24,517 bases of DNA, taken from NCBI GenBank assembly GCA_902766585.1, contig CACXDV010000222.1, forward strand, positions 1-24,517, in the 5' to 3' direction. Below the pieces are notes generated by a model. That model searched no databases, had not been told where the DNA came from, and saw nothing but the letters and a program-made list of their open reading frames with translations. The position numbers were made by a program, and so were the translations under genes. Positions 7,227-15,857 of the stretch are shown piece after piece (the stretch's first letter is position 1; every line of letters begins with the position of its first letter). This DNA is from an uncultured Ruminococcus sp. (GTDB taxonomy: Bacteria; Bacillota; Clostridia; Oscillospirales; Acutalibacteraceae).

Positions 7227-8902
7227 TACCAGAGATAACGGTTATTTTTATAGAGGTTAAGGATATTATTTATATCCGTCTGATTGGTCTCACGGACAAT
7301 GGCTTTGATCTTTAACAGATTTGACGGTATCATAATAAGCTCGTCTGCACGATATGTCAGCAGGTGAACCGTTGCCGCCGTATCACAGGCAAGCTGTCCG
7401 CTTATTGCTACTTTTTTATTATTTTTATGGGCATTGTCTATCGTAAGCTTTATAAGCCTTCTTACAGCGGGATGATATGGACGGTAAAAATCAGCAAGCT
7501 TCTGATTATCCTTGTCCATTGCAAGCGTATACTGAGTAAGGTTATCTGTTCCGACCGTTACAAAATCTACCTGCTTGCATATCTCATCGGAAATTATCGC
7601 AGCAGCAGGAGTTTCAACAAGAACACCAAGCTTAACATCATCACTGAAATCAATTTTTTTCAAGGCAAAATCTTGCTTGACACTCTCGATCTCCCTTTTT
7701 ACATAGTCTATCTCCTCCATACTGCTTATCATCGGCAGAAGTATGGAAAGCTTTCCATGTACCGAGGCGCGGAACAAAGCTCTGAACTGAGTTCGCAATA
7801 CATCAGGATTTTCAAGGGATATTCTTATGCCCTTAAAACCGAGCGCAGGGTTTTTCTCGTGCGGCAGATCAATATAATCCATGCCCTTTCCCGAGCCTCC
7901 GTTCAGGGTGCAGACACAAACTCCCTGCTGACCGAATGCCCTGAGAAGCGTGGAATATGTTTCATACTGCTCATCCTCACCGGGACAGCTTTCACGGCTC
8001 ATAAACAGCATTTCACTCCGGTATAGTCCTATTCCCTCTGCATCATTTGCCTTTGCCTTTGCAATATCCTCAAGTCTGCCTATTTCAGCCGACAAACGTA
8101 CATACTGCTTCGTCTTGGTGATCGAAGGAAGTCCTATCTGGTTTTTTAGCCTCTGCTGCTGATTCATAAACCTCTCCCGCTTTGCCTGATACAATGCAAG
8201 TGTGTTTATATCAGGATCAACTATCAGCTTTCCGAGATGACCGTCAATTATCGCTGTCATTCCTGAATAGCCTGCTAACGGTTCATGTATCTGAATAACA
8301 GACGGTATACCCATTGTCCTTGCAAGGATCGAAGTATGAGAATTCTGTGAACCGTCATTCGTTACAAATCCCAAAAGCTGATCCTCCCTGAAGGATATCG
8401 TATCACTCGGAAACAGATCTGTCGCTGCAACAATAACGGGTTCATCATCACTTACATTTCCGACTCCTTCATTCTTTTTCTGAAGTATCATCATCAAAAT
8501 ATGAGATGCGTCAATAATGTCATTGCACCTCGCACGGAAATACTCGTCATCAAGCTGCTTAAACATATTTGCAAGCTTCTTTGCCGCTTCAAATACCGCT
8601 GACTCAGCATTAACACGCTTTTTGATCATCGTCTCAACACTTTGTACAAATTTTGAATCCTCAAGTATCATTATATGTGTTTTAAAAATTACTGATTCAT
8701 CCTTTGTTACACGCCGGCAGGCATTGTCATAGATCTCTCCGAGCTGTTTTTTCGCAAGAGCCATTCCGTCATGGTATCGCTTAAGCTCCGCTTCAACATC
8801 ATCCACTTCATAATCAGGAATATCAAGAAGCGAATTTTTGAAAAACCAAAGCTTTCCTATTGCAATTCCGTTTGATACACCTTTACCTGTAAGCTCCTTC
8901 AT
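7226..8902 (-). CDS. ptsI: PTS Enzyme I homologue (PEP-protein phosphotransferase) with altered C-terminal active site
   Basis: A 558-residue homologue over the whole length of Enzyme I, which transfers phosphate from PEP to HPr. Present are an N-terminal HPr-binding/phosphohistidine domain with NSHTSILAR (H189, the expected phosphorylated His), then the PEP-binding barrel with GLYRSEMLF (R295), NPALGFKGIRI and VETPAAA (E430). However, several residues invariant in working enzymes differ. The RTLDIGGDK segment reads CTLNGGSGK (Arg to Cys at 331), GTNDLTQY reads GTDNLTQY (metal-ligand Asp to Asn at 454), and CGELAGD reads SGQLACD (catalytic Cys to Ser at 501). No HPr gene or PTS permease is in the window. 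It may be a regulatory, reduced-activity or decaying enzyme. Start: ATG at 8902 after a strong GGAGGGGG. Confidence 0.88.
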   Translation of the reverse strand: MKELTGKGVSNGIAIGKLWFFKNSLLDIPDYEVDDVEAELKRYHDGMALAKKQLGEIYDNACRRVTKDESVIFKTHIMILEDSKFVQSVETMIKKRVNAESAVFEAAKKLANMFKQLDDEYFRARCNDIIDASHILMMILQKKNEGVGNVSDDEPVIVAATDLFPSDTISFREDQLLGFVTNDGSQNSHTSILARTMGIPSVIQIHEPLAGYSGMTAIIDGHLGKLIVDPDINTLALYQAKRERFMNQQQRLKNQIGLPSITKTKQYVRLSAEIGRLEDIAKAKANDAEGIGLYRSEMLFMSRESCPGEDEQYETYSTLLRAFGQQGVCVCTLNGGSGKGMDYIDLPHEKNPALGFKGIRISLENPDVLRTQFRALFRASVHGKLSILLPMISSMEEIDYVKREIESVKQDFALKKIDFSDDVKLGVLVETPAAAIISDEICKQVDFVTVGTDNLTQYTLAMDKDNQKLADFYRPYHPAVRRLIKLTIDNAHKNNKKVAISGQLACDTAATVHLLTYRADELIMIPSNLLKIKAIVRETNQTDINNILNLYKNNRYLW

Positions 8903-8942
8903 AAGCCTTCACCCCCTCCTCAAAGCATTGAACACTACTACT

Positions 8943-8971
8943 ATTAAACAACTTATATAACAAAATGTCAA
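8943..8971 (-). promoter_or_regulatory. Proximal promoter of the Enzyme I gene
   Basis: On the minus strand a perfect TTGACA (8966-8971), a 17-base spacer and TTTAAT (8943-8948), about 40 bases before the start codon. Confidence 0.65.
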
Positions 8972-8999
8972 CCAAACATTTTGCTGTATCTGTACAATT

Positions 9000-9028
9000 A
9001 TTATACTACCAAATATTGTTAATTGCAA
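9000..9028 (-). promoter_or_regulatory. Second, distal promoter upstream of the Enzyme I gene
   Basis: TTGCAA (9023-9028), a 17-base spacer and a perfect TATAAT (9000-9005) on the minus strand. It lies 57 bases upstream of the proximal promoter and just after the YesL-like gene's stop codon. Confidence 0.5.
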
Positions 9029-9039
9029 ATAATTAAAAA

Positions 9040-9954
9040 TCAATCTTGTTTTTCTTCAATTTTTTCCAGCATTTTAATAACTGATCTTCTCTTTATCATT
9101 CTGCCGTCAACAAAAATAAATTCATCGGGATCACCCTTTGCAAGCTCGATCAATTCATCTCTGTCAAATGAAACAGTATCAGCCTTCTTCTTTTCCTCTT
9201 CCTTACGGGCATTTTCTTCATAAGGAGTAATTATCTGCTTTTCAATTGTCTGATAGCTGTTATAAACCACAATATATGAACACAACACCGGCAGGATAAT
9301 AAGCGTTAGCAAAGCCGCTATCGAGGCTATAAGTATTGTATTGGTTCCGGCAAAAACAAAAACAGAATAAAGAATTATCGCTATAAGCGAAAATGACAGA
9401 ATGGTTTTTATATGTCCGAAAAAACCTCCCGCCACAAGCAATACCGAATTTCTGATAAGCTCTCCGAGAGAAATATCAACGGTTACCATCATCGTCAAAA
9501 AGCTGTTCTCAAATGAAATAAAAAATACAAGGAACAATAAACTGAATACAAATAGCATTATCATCATAGCGCCTTCCAGTCCTGTATGATAATATGAAAA
9601 TGTAATATTCAGTCCAAGTCCGATGATATAAATTATTATCGAATTAAGCAAGCTGAAAAGAAAATTGCTTTTTATCCCCTTGAAAAAATCCTTAAAGGGT
9701 GATATCTTTTCTTTCCTCGTCACCTTGCTGCAAACATAAAACATTCCGCCGAAAAACGGTGACATAAATGGTATGATGAGAAATATTACAGCAATACTTA
9801 CCAGACTTGCTGAATTGAGCAAAAGCAGTATGAATAAATACAACCCTATCGGCAGACAAAACAATACATTCACTATCGTAAGCTTACCGATATTCTCAAA
9901 ATATCCGAGAAAAAAATCTGAAAGCGAGTATTTTCTTTTTTTATTTTTTTCCAT
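9040..9954 (-). CDS. YesL-like (DUF624-type) membrane protein
   Basis: A 304-residue membrane protein with about six hydrophobic segments (residues about 25-47, 50-70, 100-125, 130-155, 185-205 and 210-235). The N-terminus is basic, and a charged cytoplasmic tail of about 70 residues is rich in Lys and Glu. The opening FFLGYFENIGKL and the segment order resemble the YesL/DUF624 family, often found near sugar-uptake genes, but the match is only moderate and no function can be assigned. I start at the ATG at 9954, seven bases after AGGAAG; the frame extends upstream into the previous gene without a ribosome site. It follows the SpoIIM-like gene by 25 bases, so they are probably co-transcribed. 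Confidence 0.65.
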   Translation of the reverse strand: MEKNKKRKYSLSDFFLGYFENIGKLTIVNVLFCLPIGLYLFILLLLNSASLVSIAVIFLIIPFMSPFFGGMFYVCSKVTRKEKISPFKDFFKGIKSNFLFSLLNSIIIYIIGLGLNITFSYYHTGLEGAMMIMLFVFSLLFLVFFISFENSFLTMMVTVDISLGELIRNSVLLVAGGFFGHIKTILSFSLIAIILYSVFVFAGTNTILIASIAALLTLIILPVLCSYIVVYNSYQTIEKQIITPYEENARKEEEKKKADTVSFDRDELIELAKGDPDEFIFVDGRMIKRRSVIKMLEKIEEKQD

Positions 9955-9979
9955 TATTCCACTTCCTGTATGACTTTTT

Positions 9980-10627
9980 TTATCCGAAGCTGAACATCCA
10001 CGAAAACAGTACCGAAAACAACATATCGACAAGTGACGAAAAAGCCGAAAGAAACAGCAGCCACAGCATAGCCATAAGATAATTCTTCATCAGCAGATTT
10101 GCCGACTCACTGACAGGCTTTTTTCTGAACTGACAAAGAAATCTCCATGAGGATATCGCCGCCTCCTGAGATGCCGCGCATATCACCGCACATGATAAAA
10201 ATGCTCCCGGAAGGATGACCAGCAAATTATAAAGTATCCCGCTGATGCCGTATTTAATATAAAGACAGCCTATGCTCAGTCCATAGCCATAGCCCTTTAT
10301 AAACGGTATAAATGCACTTACACAGCTTCCCCATAATGACAGTCCGGATAAGAACAGAATCAGCAGAAATATAAATGCCGATGCAAACGATGCTATGAAT
10401 GCATCAGCCATTCCCTGTGTACAGCGCGCCTTGTGATCAGTAAGGAATATTATATCCAGCCTTTTCATCAATTCTTCATCAGCACACCGCCCCGCAAAGG
10501 CTCCGAAGGCTATACCCGCTATAAACAGTAACACAAATATCAGAAACAAAGGTTTTCTTCCTAAACCCGTAAGCTCTGAAGGAAGCTTTCCGAAATGGGA
10601 TGTGCTGATTATTCTTTTCATATTCAT
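9980..10627 (-). CDS. spoIIM: SpoIIM-like stage II sporulation membrane protein
   Basis: A 215-residue protein with about five membrane segments. Its length, topology and the central IPFIKGYGYGLSIGC motif resemble SpoIIM, which in Bacillus forms the engulfment complex with SpoIID and SpoIIP and anchors peptidoglycan hydrolysis at the septum. Sporulation genes elsewhere in the window make this role plausible. SpoIIM-family members also occur in non-sporulating contexts, so the call is by family, not by close identity. The ATG at 10627 follows AAGGAG by five bases. It lies 67 bases after metH with no obvious terminator between, and 25 bases before the YesL-like gene. Confidence 0.62.
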   Translation of the reverse strand: MNMKRIISTSHFGKLPSELTGLGRKPLFLIFVLLFIAGIAFGAFAGRCADEELMKRLDIIFLTDHKARCTQGMADAFIASFASAFIFLLILFLSGLSLWGSCVSAFIPFIKGYGYGLSIGCLYIKYGISGILYNLLVILPGAFLSCAVICAASQEAAISSWRFLCQFRKKPVSESANLLMKNYLMAMLWLLFLSAFSSLVDMLFSVLFSWMFSFG

Positions 10628-10694
10628 TAACGCTCCTTAACGGTTTTTTGTTCCGGATGTTAATGATTATGCAGTTATATCTTAAAAAATGATT

Positions 10695-13055
10695 TTAGTT
10701 TTTATAAAAGCCCTCTGCATAGCGCACACTGTCCATTGCATCGGCTCCGTAAAAATCTGCTCCTATCATATCGGCATATTCCTGATTGAGAACAGCCCCT
10801 CCGACCATTACCTTTATCGAAGGATCCGTCTCATTCAGAAGCTTTATTGTTTCTGCCATTGAAGGAACTGTTGTAGTCATAAGCGCACTCAGACCTACAA
10901 GCTTGCAGGAATGTTCGACTGCACATTCAACTATCCTTTCAGGAGGAACATCACGTCCGAGATCATATACCGTAAAGCCGTAGCTTTCCATAAGTACTTT
11001 TACGATATTCTTTCCGATATCATGTATATCTCCCTTAACCGTAGCAAGCACGATCGCCTTGCTGCTGTCGGACTGCTCCAGGGGTATATGCTTTTTTACC
11101 TCCTCAAAAGCAGCGGATGCGGCATCAGCACTCATAAGAAGCTGCGGCAGATATGCCTTTTTCTGCTCAAAGGCTGAGCCTATCTCATTGAGCGCCGGTA
11201 TTATATGATCATTGATTATTTCAAGCGGTGCAGTATTTTTCAGCAGCTCGGAAGTATGTATCACTGCAATATCCTTAAGCCCCTTGACTATAGAAGAATG
11301 AAGCGTTGTTTCAGCCGGCGCACTGCTTACGGGAGCTGCTGCACCCTCAGCAGATGCAAATGCTATATAATCCGTACAGCCGCTGTCAAGCATATATAAT
11401 GCACGGAAAGCATAATATACCTGCATCATTGCCTGTGAAAAAGGATTCATTATCGCACAGTTGAGTCCGCTCTGCAAAGCATTTGCATAGAAGGTGGATG
11501 TGATTATCTCCCTCTGAGGCAAGCCAAAGGATATATTTGAAATTCCAAGACTTGTCTTTACTCCAAGCTCTCTTATTTTCTTAACAGCTTCGAGTGTAAT
11601 TACAGCACTCTCCGGATTTGATGAAACAGTCAAAGCAAGCGGATCAACTATAATATCCTTTTTTTCAATACCGTATTCCGCTGCACGGTCGATTATCCTC
11701 TGAGCAATAGCAGCTCTGCCCTCCGATGTTTCAGGTATGCCCGCTTCATCAATAGTCAAGGCAATAATTCCGCCTCCGTATTTTTGTACCAGCGGGAAAA
11801 CATGAGACATACTCTCCCCTGTTCCGTTTACCGAATTAACGAGCGGCTTGCCGTTATAGACTCTCATAGCCTTTTCCATAGCATCAAAATTTGTACTGTC
11901 AAGCTGTAACGGAAGATCTGTCACTCCCTGCAAAGCGCATACACATTTTACAAGCATTGCCGCTTCATCTATTTCGGGAAGTCCGACATTGACATCAAGA
12001 ATATGAACTCCTGCATCGGTCTGACGAATACCTTCATTAAGTATATAATTCAGGTCATCATTTCTAAGAGCAGCCTTAAGCTTTGATTTTCCTGTCGGGT
12101 TGATCCTCTCACCTATCAGTACAGGCTGCTTATCTATAAACACAGCATGGGTATAAGAGGAAACACAGGTATAATTCTTCTTTTCAGGCATTTCGTATGG
12201 CATGGAAGCTGTCTTTGAAACGACCTTTGATATATACTCCGGATTAGTTCCGCAGCAGCCGCCAAGTATCATTCCGCCCTCCTCTGCTATCCTTACCATA
12301 TAATCCGAAAAGGCTTCCGCATCTATATTGAATACGGTTTTTCCGTCCTTTACCTCTGGCAGACCGGCATTCGGATTCACTATGACAGGAAGTGAGGAAT
12401 ATTTTTTGAATCTGCTTACGATAGGAAGCATTATATCTGGCCCCAACGAACAGTTCATTCCGATCGCATCAACACGCAGCCCCTCAAGCATTGCTATCAT
12501 TGCCTCGGGATCAGCTCCCGTCATAAGCTTGCCTGTGGAATCATATACATTCGTAACAAAAACAGGAAGGTCACAGTTTTCCTTTGCCGCAAGAACTGCA
12601 GCCTTTGTCTCATAGCTGTCATTCATTGTCTCTATGAGTACAAGGTCTGCTCCCTTTCCCGCTGCCGCCTTTATATTATCCGCAAAAATTGATACAGCTT
12701 CCTCAAACTTCAAAGGTCCGAGAGGCTCAAGAAGCTGTCCGGTCGGTCCCATATCAAAGGCAACATAGGCATCCTTACGTCCTTCTGCAGCCTTTCTTGC
12801 ACATGATATACCGGCTTCTATCAATTCACGGTAATTTTCAAATTTTGCCCTGTTTACTCCAAAGGTATTTGTTTTAACTATATTCGCACCTGCATCAAAA
12901 TACATATTGTGCAGTGAAATTATCCTGTCCGGCTCGGTTATGTTCCACAGCTCAGGTGCCTGCCCTGCGGGAAGTCCCATACTTTGCAGAACTGTGCCTG
13001 TTCCTCCGTCAAAATATACTCTTCTTTCTTTTATCAGGTCAGTTATTTTTTTCAT
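10695..13055 (-). CDS. metH: Cobalamin-dependent methionine synthase lacking the reactivation domain
   Basis: A 786-residue enzyme that transfers the methyl group of methyltetrahydrofolate to homocysteine through B12. Domains in order: homocysteine-binding zinc barrel (1-285; ligands C202, C267 and C268, the last two in GGCCGTNPEY), folate-binding pterin barrel (about 300-570; starts near GERINPTGKSK, with LDSTNF), helical cap (about 585-660) and B12 Rossmann domain with DIHDIG (H678 is the expected cobalt ligand). Full-length MetH of about 1,200 residues also has a C-terminal AdoMet reactivation domain. Here that function is encoded by the gene immediately upstream, whose end overlaps this start by 17 bases. 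A GGGGA site lies nine bases before the ATG. No B12 or SAM riboswitch fits in the short upstream space. Confidence 0.95.
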   Translation of the reverse strand: MKKITDLIKERRVYFDGGTGTVLQSMGLPAGQAPELWNITEPDRIISLHNMYFDAGANIVKTNTFGVNRAKFENYRELIEAGISCARKAAEGRKDAYVAFDMGPTGQLLEPLGPLKFEEAVSIFADNIKAAAGKGADLVLIETMNDSYETKAAVLAAKENCDLPVFVTNVYDSTGKLMTGADPEAMIAMLEGLRVDAIGMNCSLGPDIMLPIVSRFKKYSSLPVIVNPNAGLPEVKDGKTVFNIDAEAFSDYMVRIAEEGGMILGGCCGTNPEYISKVVSKTASMPYEMPEKKNYTCVSSYTHAVFIDKQPVLIGERINPTGKSKLKAALRNDDLNYILNEGIRQTDAGVHILDVNVGLPEIDEAAMLVKCVCALQGVTDLPLQLDSTNFDAMEKAMRVYNGKPLVNSVNGTGESMSHVFPLVQKYGGGIIALTIDEAGIPETSEGRAAIAQRIIDRAAEYGIEKKDIIVDPLALTVSSNPESAVITLEAVKKIRELGVKTSLGISNISFGLPQREIITSTFYANALQSGLNCAIMNPFSQAMMQVYYAFRALYMLDSGCTDYIAFASAEGAAAPVSSAPAETTLHSSIVKGLKDIAVIHTSELLKNTAPLEIINDHIIPALNEIGSAFEQKKAYLPQLLMSADAASAAFEEVKKHIPLEQSDSSKAIVLATVKGDIHDIGKNIVKVLMESYGFTVYDLGRDVPPERIVECAVEHSCKLVGLSALMTTTVPSMAETIKLLNETDPSIKVMVGGAVLNQEYADMIGADFYGADAMDSVRYAEGFYKN

Positions 13056-13647
13056 TGTCTTTTATCCCCATTATTGCAGTAATTGATTTTGCCGGTGTCA
13101 TAAGAAGTGATGAATCAAGCGTTATACCAAGTACCGTATACGCATTAAGTCTTTCAAGTACAGAAGGCTGGATCTTAAGCGTCAGATCTCCGTATCCCGG
13201 ACTGAATCTCGGAACACAGCTTACATTCTCCGATATCCTGTTACATGCATTATCCATAAAGCTTTCTATCGCAGCAGACGCTAATGCATCTGTCATATAA
13301 TATTCCGCTAAGGATTCTATTTTAAGTCTTGATAAAAGCCTGTCAACACCTATTCCGGCTGTCGAAGCAATTATAAACGCCTCTTTGCACGGATAAAGGT
13401 TTTTCCACAGACTTTTGCTGTTTAAGATAACATTGCTGAAACCAAGAGTAGGCTCCTGATAAAAGCTTACTGCTGTCTTTATAAATGTACACTTATAGCT
13501 CAGTACACCCATAAGCCTTTTACGGCACAGCTCAAGTGTCTCGTTATCATATTCTCTGTCTGTACCAAGTCTTAATGCAAGCTCACGGGGATTTATCTCT
13601 ATTTCATCCGCATTTGCCGTGATAAGACCGACATCGGTATAATACAT
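13039..13647 (-). CDS. Stand-alone MetH reactivation (AdoMet-binding) protein
   Basis: A 202-residue protein matching the C-terminal activation domain of MetH, which uses AdoMet and an electron donor to re-methylate inactive cob(II)alamin. The AdoMet-binding RxxxGY motif is present as RFSPGY (147-152), preceded by the DALASAAIE helix typical of the domain and followed by NAYTVLGITLDSSLLMTPAKS. It lacks the other MetH domains and must act in trans on the adjacent metH product; their genes overlap by 17 bases. I use the ATG at 13647, preceded by AGAGGTG. The frame stays open further upstream only because it runs antiparallel-free through the end of rnr without a ribosome site. Two alternative hairpins precede it. 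Confidence 0.9.
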   Translation of the reverse strand: MYYTDVGLITANADEIEINPRELALRLGTDREYDNETLELCRKRLMGVLSYKCTFIKTAVSFYQEPTLGFSNVILNSKSLWKNLYPCKEAFIIASTAGIGVDRLLSRLKIESLAEYYMTDALASAAIESFMDNACNRISENVSCVPRFSPGYGDLTLKIQPSVLERLNAYTVLGITLDSSLLMTPAKSITAIMGIKDNEKNN

Positions 13648-13655
13648 CTCATCAC

Positions 13656-13696
13656 CTCTTAAAGCTAAGAGTATATCCGAAAAAACGGATATACTC
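13656..13696 (-). promoter_or_regulatory. Two overlapping hairpins in front of the MetH reactivation gene
   Basis: The first is a perfect 11-bp stem: GAGTATATCCG (13669-13679) with CGGATATACTC (13686-13696) and a six-base homopolymer loop. No T tract follows it on either strand, so it is a poor classical terminator. The second is CTCTTA (13656-13661) with TAAGAG (13666-13671) and a four-base loop. On the minus strand it covers the AAGAGG part of the ribosome site. The two share bases 13669-13671 and cannot both form fully. This could be an RNA stabiliser after rnr, a processing site or a translational switch. Confidence 0.45.
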
Positions 13697-13705
13697 ACTG
13701 TCCTT

Positions 13706-15823
13706 TTATTCGTTATTTTCAGCAAAAACAAAATCGACCGTACCAGAGGATACATCCGCAGATGAAACCTCAATACATACTTCGTCACCGATAGAATACT
13801 TATTTCCGCTTTTTCTGTCGGTTATAGTGGTTTTGCCGTCAAATTCATACTGTGTATCAGGAAGAGAAAGCAGGTCAATAAAGCCCTCTATTCCTTCCGG
13901 TATCATTACAAATATTCCCTTGACCGTCACGCCTGCAACAACACCCATATATTTATCTCCTATATGGGAAAGCATATATTCGGCTGCATAGCATTTTTCG
14001 GCATCACGCTCGGCTTTTACGGCTCTGATCTCATACTCTGAGGAAAGCTTTGCCGAATCAGATGCAAATTCCTCATATTTTGCCTTTATCTTATCGACAG
14101 GTACCCCTCTTATAAGATCGGTAAGGATACGGTGGATCGATGTATCCGGATATCTTCTGATCGGTGATGTGAAGTGACAATAATCAGTCAATGACAATCC
14201 GAAATGTCCCAACGGACGCGGATCATATCTTGCCTTTGACATTGTTCTGAGCACCTGCATGGAAATAAGCCTTGCATATTTAGTATCACGGGCGCTTTCA
14301 ATAAGAGCTGCAAAGTCACTCGGACGCACACCCTCCTTTATCCTTCTTGTCGGCAATCCGCAGGCTGCAGCAAGCTCAGAAAGCGAATACAGCTTTTCTT
14401 CATCAGGCGGTTCATGTACTCTGTATACAAACGGAATACCCGCACTTTTTGCATAAAGCGCCGCTGCATTATTTGCAGTTATCATAAACTGCTCAATAAG
14501 CTCCTCAGCTTCACCCTGCTGACGCTGTGCTACTCCTATACATACTCCGTTTTCATCAAGAACAAAGCGCAGCTCAGTTGTCTGTATCTCAAGCTCACCC
14601 CTGCGGTGCGATCTTTGCTTCAAAAGTTCTGCAAGCTCCCTGCCTGCTCTGAGTCCCTCAGCCACAGGCGCATATTTATCAATTATCTCCTGCGTTGCCG
14701 TACCGTCAAAAATGGCATTTACTTCGCTGTATACACCTCTTACCTTCGACACGATAACACTTTTTTCAAAGCGGTAATCGATCAGATCAGCTTTTTCATC
14801 AAGTCTCATTATTGCTGAAAAGGTCAGCTTCTTCGTTCCCGCATTCAGCGAACAGCAGCCGTTTGACAATTCCACAGGCAGCATTGGAATAACTCTGTCT
14901 GCAAAATAAACAGAGGTTCCCCTTTGTCTTGCTTCCTCATCAAGCTTGCTCCCGCTTGTAACAAAATGAGATACATCGGCAATATGTACACCAAGCTCCC
15001 ATCCGTTTTCAAGCTTCTTAATACTTACGGCATCATCAAGATCCTTTGCATCTGCTCCGTCGATCGTGAATATCGGCTCATCTGTCAAATCAAGTCTGCG
15101 TGAAAGCTCCTCCTCCGTGATAGGCTGAGCTGCCTTTATTGCCGCTTCATGCTTGACAGGCACCGGAAACTTCGTCGGTATGCCGTAGCTGTCGATTATT
15201 GCATCGGAACAAATCTTTGCTGAATTGCTCCTTCCGTATACCTTTATTACCCTTGCATAAACGTTTTTTTCTTTCTGATCGTAATATACGGATGCCTTGA
15301 CCTTATCTCCGCGCTTGCTTTTAAGCTCTCCGCCCTTAACTATTTTTATCGGATACGAAAAGCCTTCGTCCGGCACCAGAAATGCCTTTCCGAATTTACT
15401 TTCGGGACGGTCAACCTTTCCGGTGATCACTCTGTTACCCTTTGACAGTATCTCGGAAACATCGGCGGAAAAGCCTTTTTCTCCTGCTGTGATATTCTTG
15501 AGCATGACAATATCACCCGGCATAGCCCCCTTTGAAGCCGATGCGCGAATAAACAGATCCTCAGTCAACCCTTCATGCGGTTCCGCAAAGCAAAAACCCT
15601 TGGCGCATCTTAATATAGTTGCCGGCAAATAGCCCATAGTTGACGGAAGTCCGACCTTTTTTCTTTCAATAATTATCCTGCCCTTTGCTTTAAGATAAGA
15701 CAGCGCATTGTTGAACTCCTCAGTTTCGGGAGCATCACACATTATCTGCAAATCCCTTCTGTCAACAGGCTTATCCTGTTTTTCCAGAACCGAAAGCACT
15801 ATTTCATTCAATTCATTATTCAT
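13706..15823 (-). CDS. rnr: Ribonuclease R (3'-5' exoribonuclease)
   Basis: A 705-residue RNase II-family enzyme that degrades structured RNA from the 3' end. Domains: winged-helix-like N-terminus (1-60), cold-shock domains (about 65-200), the RNB catalytic domain (about 245-575) with IDGADAKDLDDA (acidic residues at 255, 258, 261, 263 and 264) and HFTSPIRRYPD, and a C-terminal S1 domain (about 625-700). It ends soon after S1, so it lacks the long basic tail of E. coli RNase R. The ATG follows AAGGAGGGATATA. It sits 34 bases after degV and about 60 bases before the MetH reactivation gene. In many Firmicutes rnr lies just downstream of secG; here five genes (cca to degV plus the terminator) intervene. 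Confidence 0.95.
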   Translation of the reverse strand: MNNELNEIVLSVLEKQDKPVDRRDLQIMCDAPETEEFNNALSYLKAKGRIIIERKKVGLPSTMGYLPATILRCAKGFCFAEPHEGLTEDLFIRASASKGAMPGDIVMLKNITAGEKGFSADVSEILSKGNRVITGKVDRPESKFGKAFLVPDEGFSYPIKIVKGGELKSKRGDKVKASVYYDQKEKNVYARVIKVYGRSNSAKICSDAIIDSYGIPTKFPVPVKHEAAIKAAQPITEEELSRRLDLTDEPIFTIDGADAKDLDDAVSIKKLENGWELGVHIADVSHFVTSGSKLDEEARQRGTSVYFADRVIPMLPVELSNGCCSLNAGTKKLTFSAIMRLDEKADLIDYRFEKSVIVSKVRGVYSEVNAIFDGTATQEIIDKYAPVAEGLRAGRELAELLKQRSHRRGELEIQTTELRFVLDENGVCIGVAQRQQGEAEELIEQFMITANNAAALYAKSAGIPFVYRVHEPPDEEKLYSLSELAAACGLPTRRIKEGVRPSDFAALIESARDTKYARLISMQVLRTMSKARYDPRPLGHFGLSLTDYCHFTSPIRRYPDTSIHRILTDLIRGVPVDKIKAKYEEFASDSAKLSSEYEIRAVKAERDAEKCYAAEYMLSHIGDKYMGVVAGVTVKGIFVMIPEGIEGFIDLLSLPDTQYEFDGKTTITDRKSGNKYSIGDEVCIEVSSADVSSGTVDFVFAENNE

Positions 15824-15857
15824 TATATCCCTCCTTTATTTTTAATTAAAAATAATA

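Noticed and set aside
7364..8026. 220-residue plus-strand open frame
   Set aside because: It lies entirely antisense to the Enzyme I gene, has no ribosome site or recognisable domain, and is explained by the opposite-strand codon pattern.
13669..13696. Classical rho-independent terminator after rnr
   Set aside because: The stem is perfect, but no T tract follows it on the minus strand; the T run is in the loop.
13648..13705. SAM or B12 riboswitch before the methionine synthase genes
   Set aside because: Only 58 bases separate rnr from the reactivation gene, too few for either class, and no conserved riboswitch core is visible.
13648..13788. Longer N-terminus for the MetH reactivation protein starting at 13788
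   Set aside because: It would overlap the S1-domain end of rnr, has no ribosome site and adds residues unlike the family. The ATG at 13647 has AGAGGTG.
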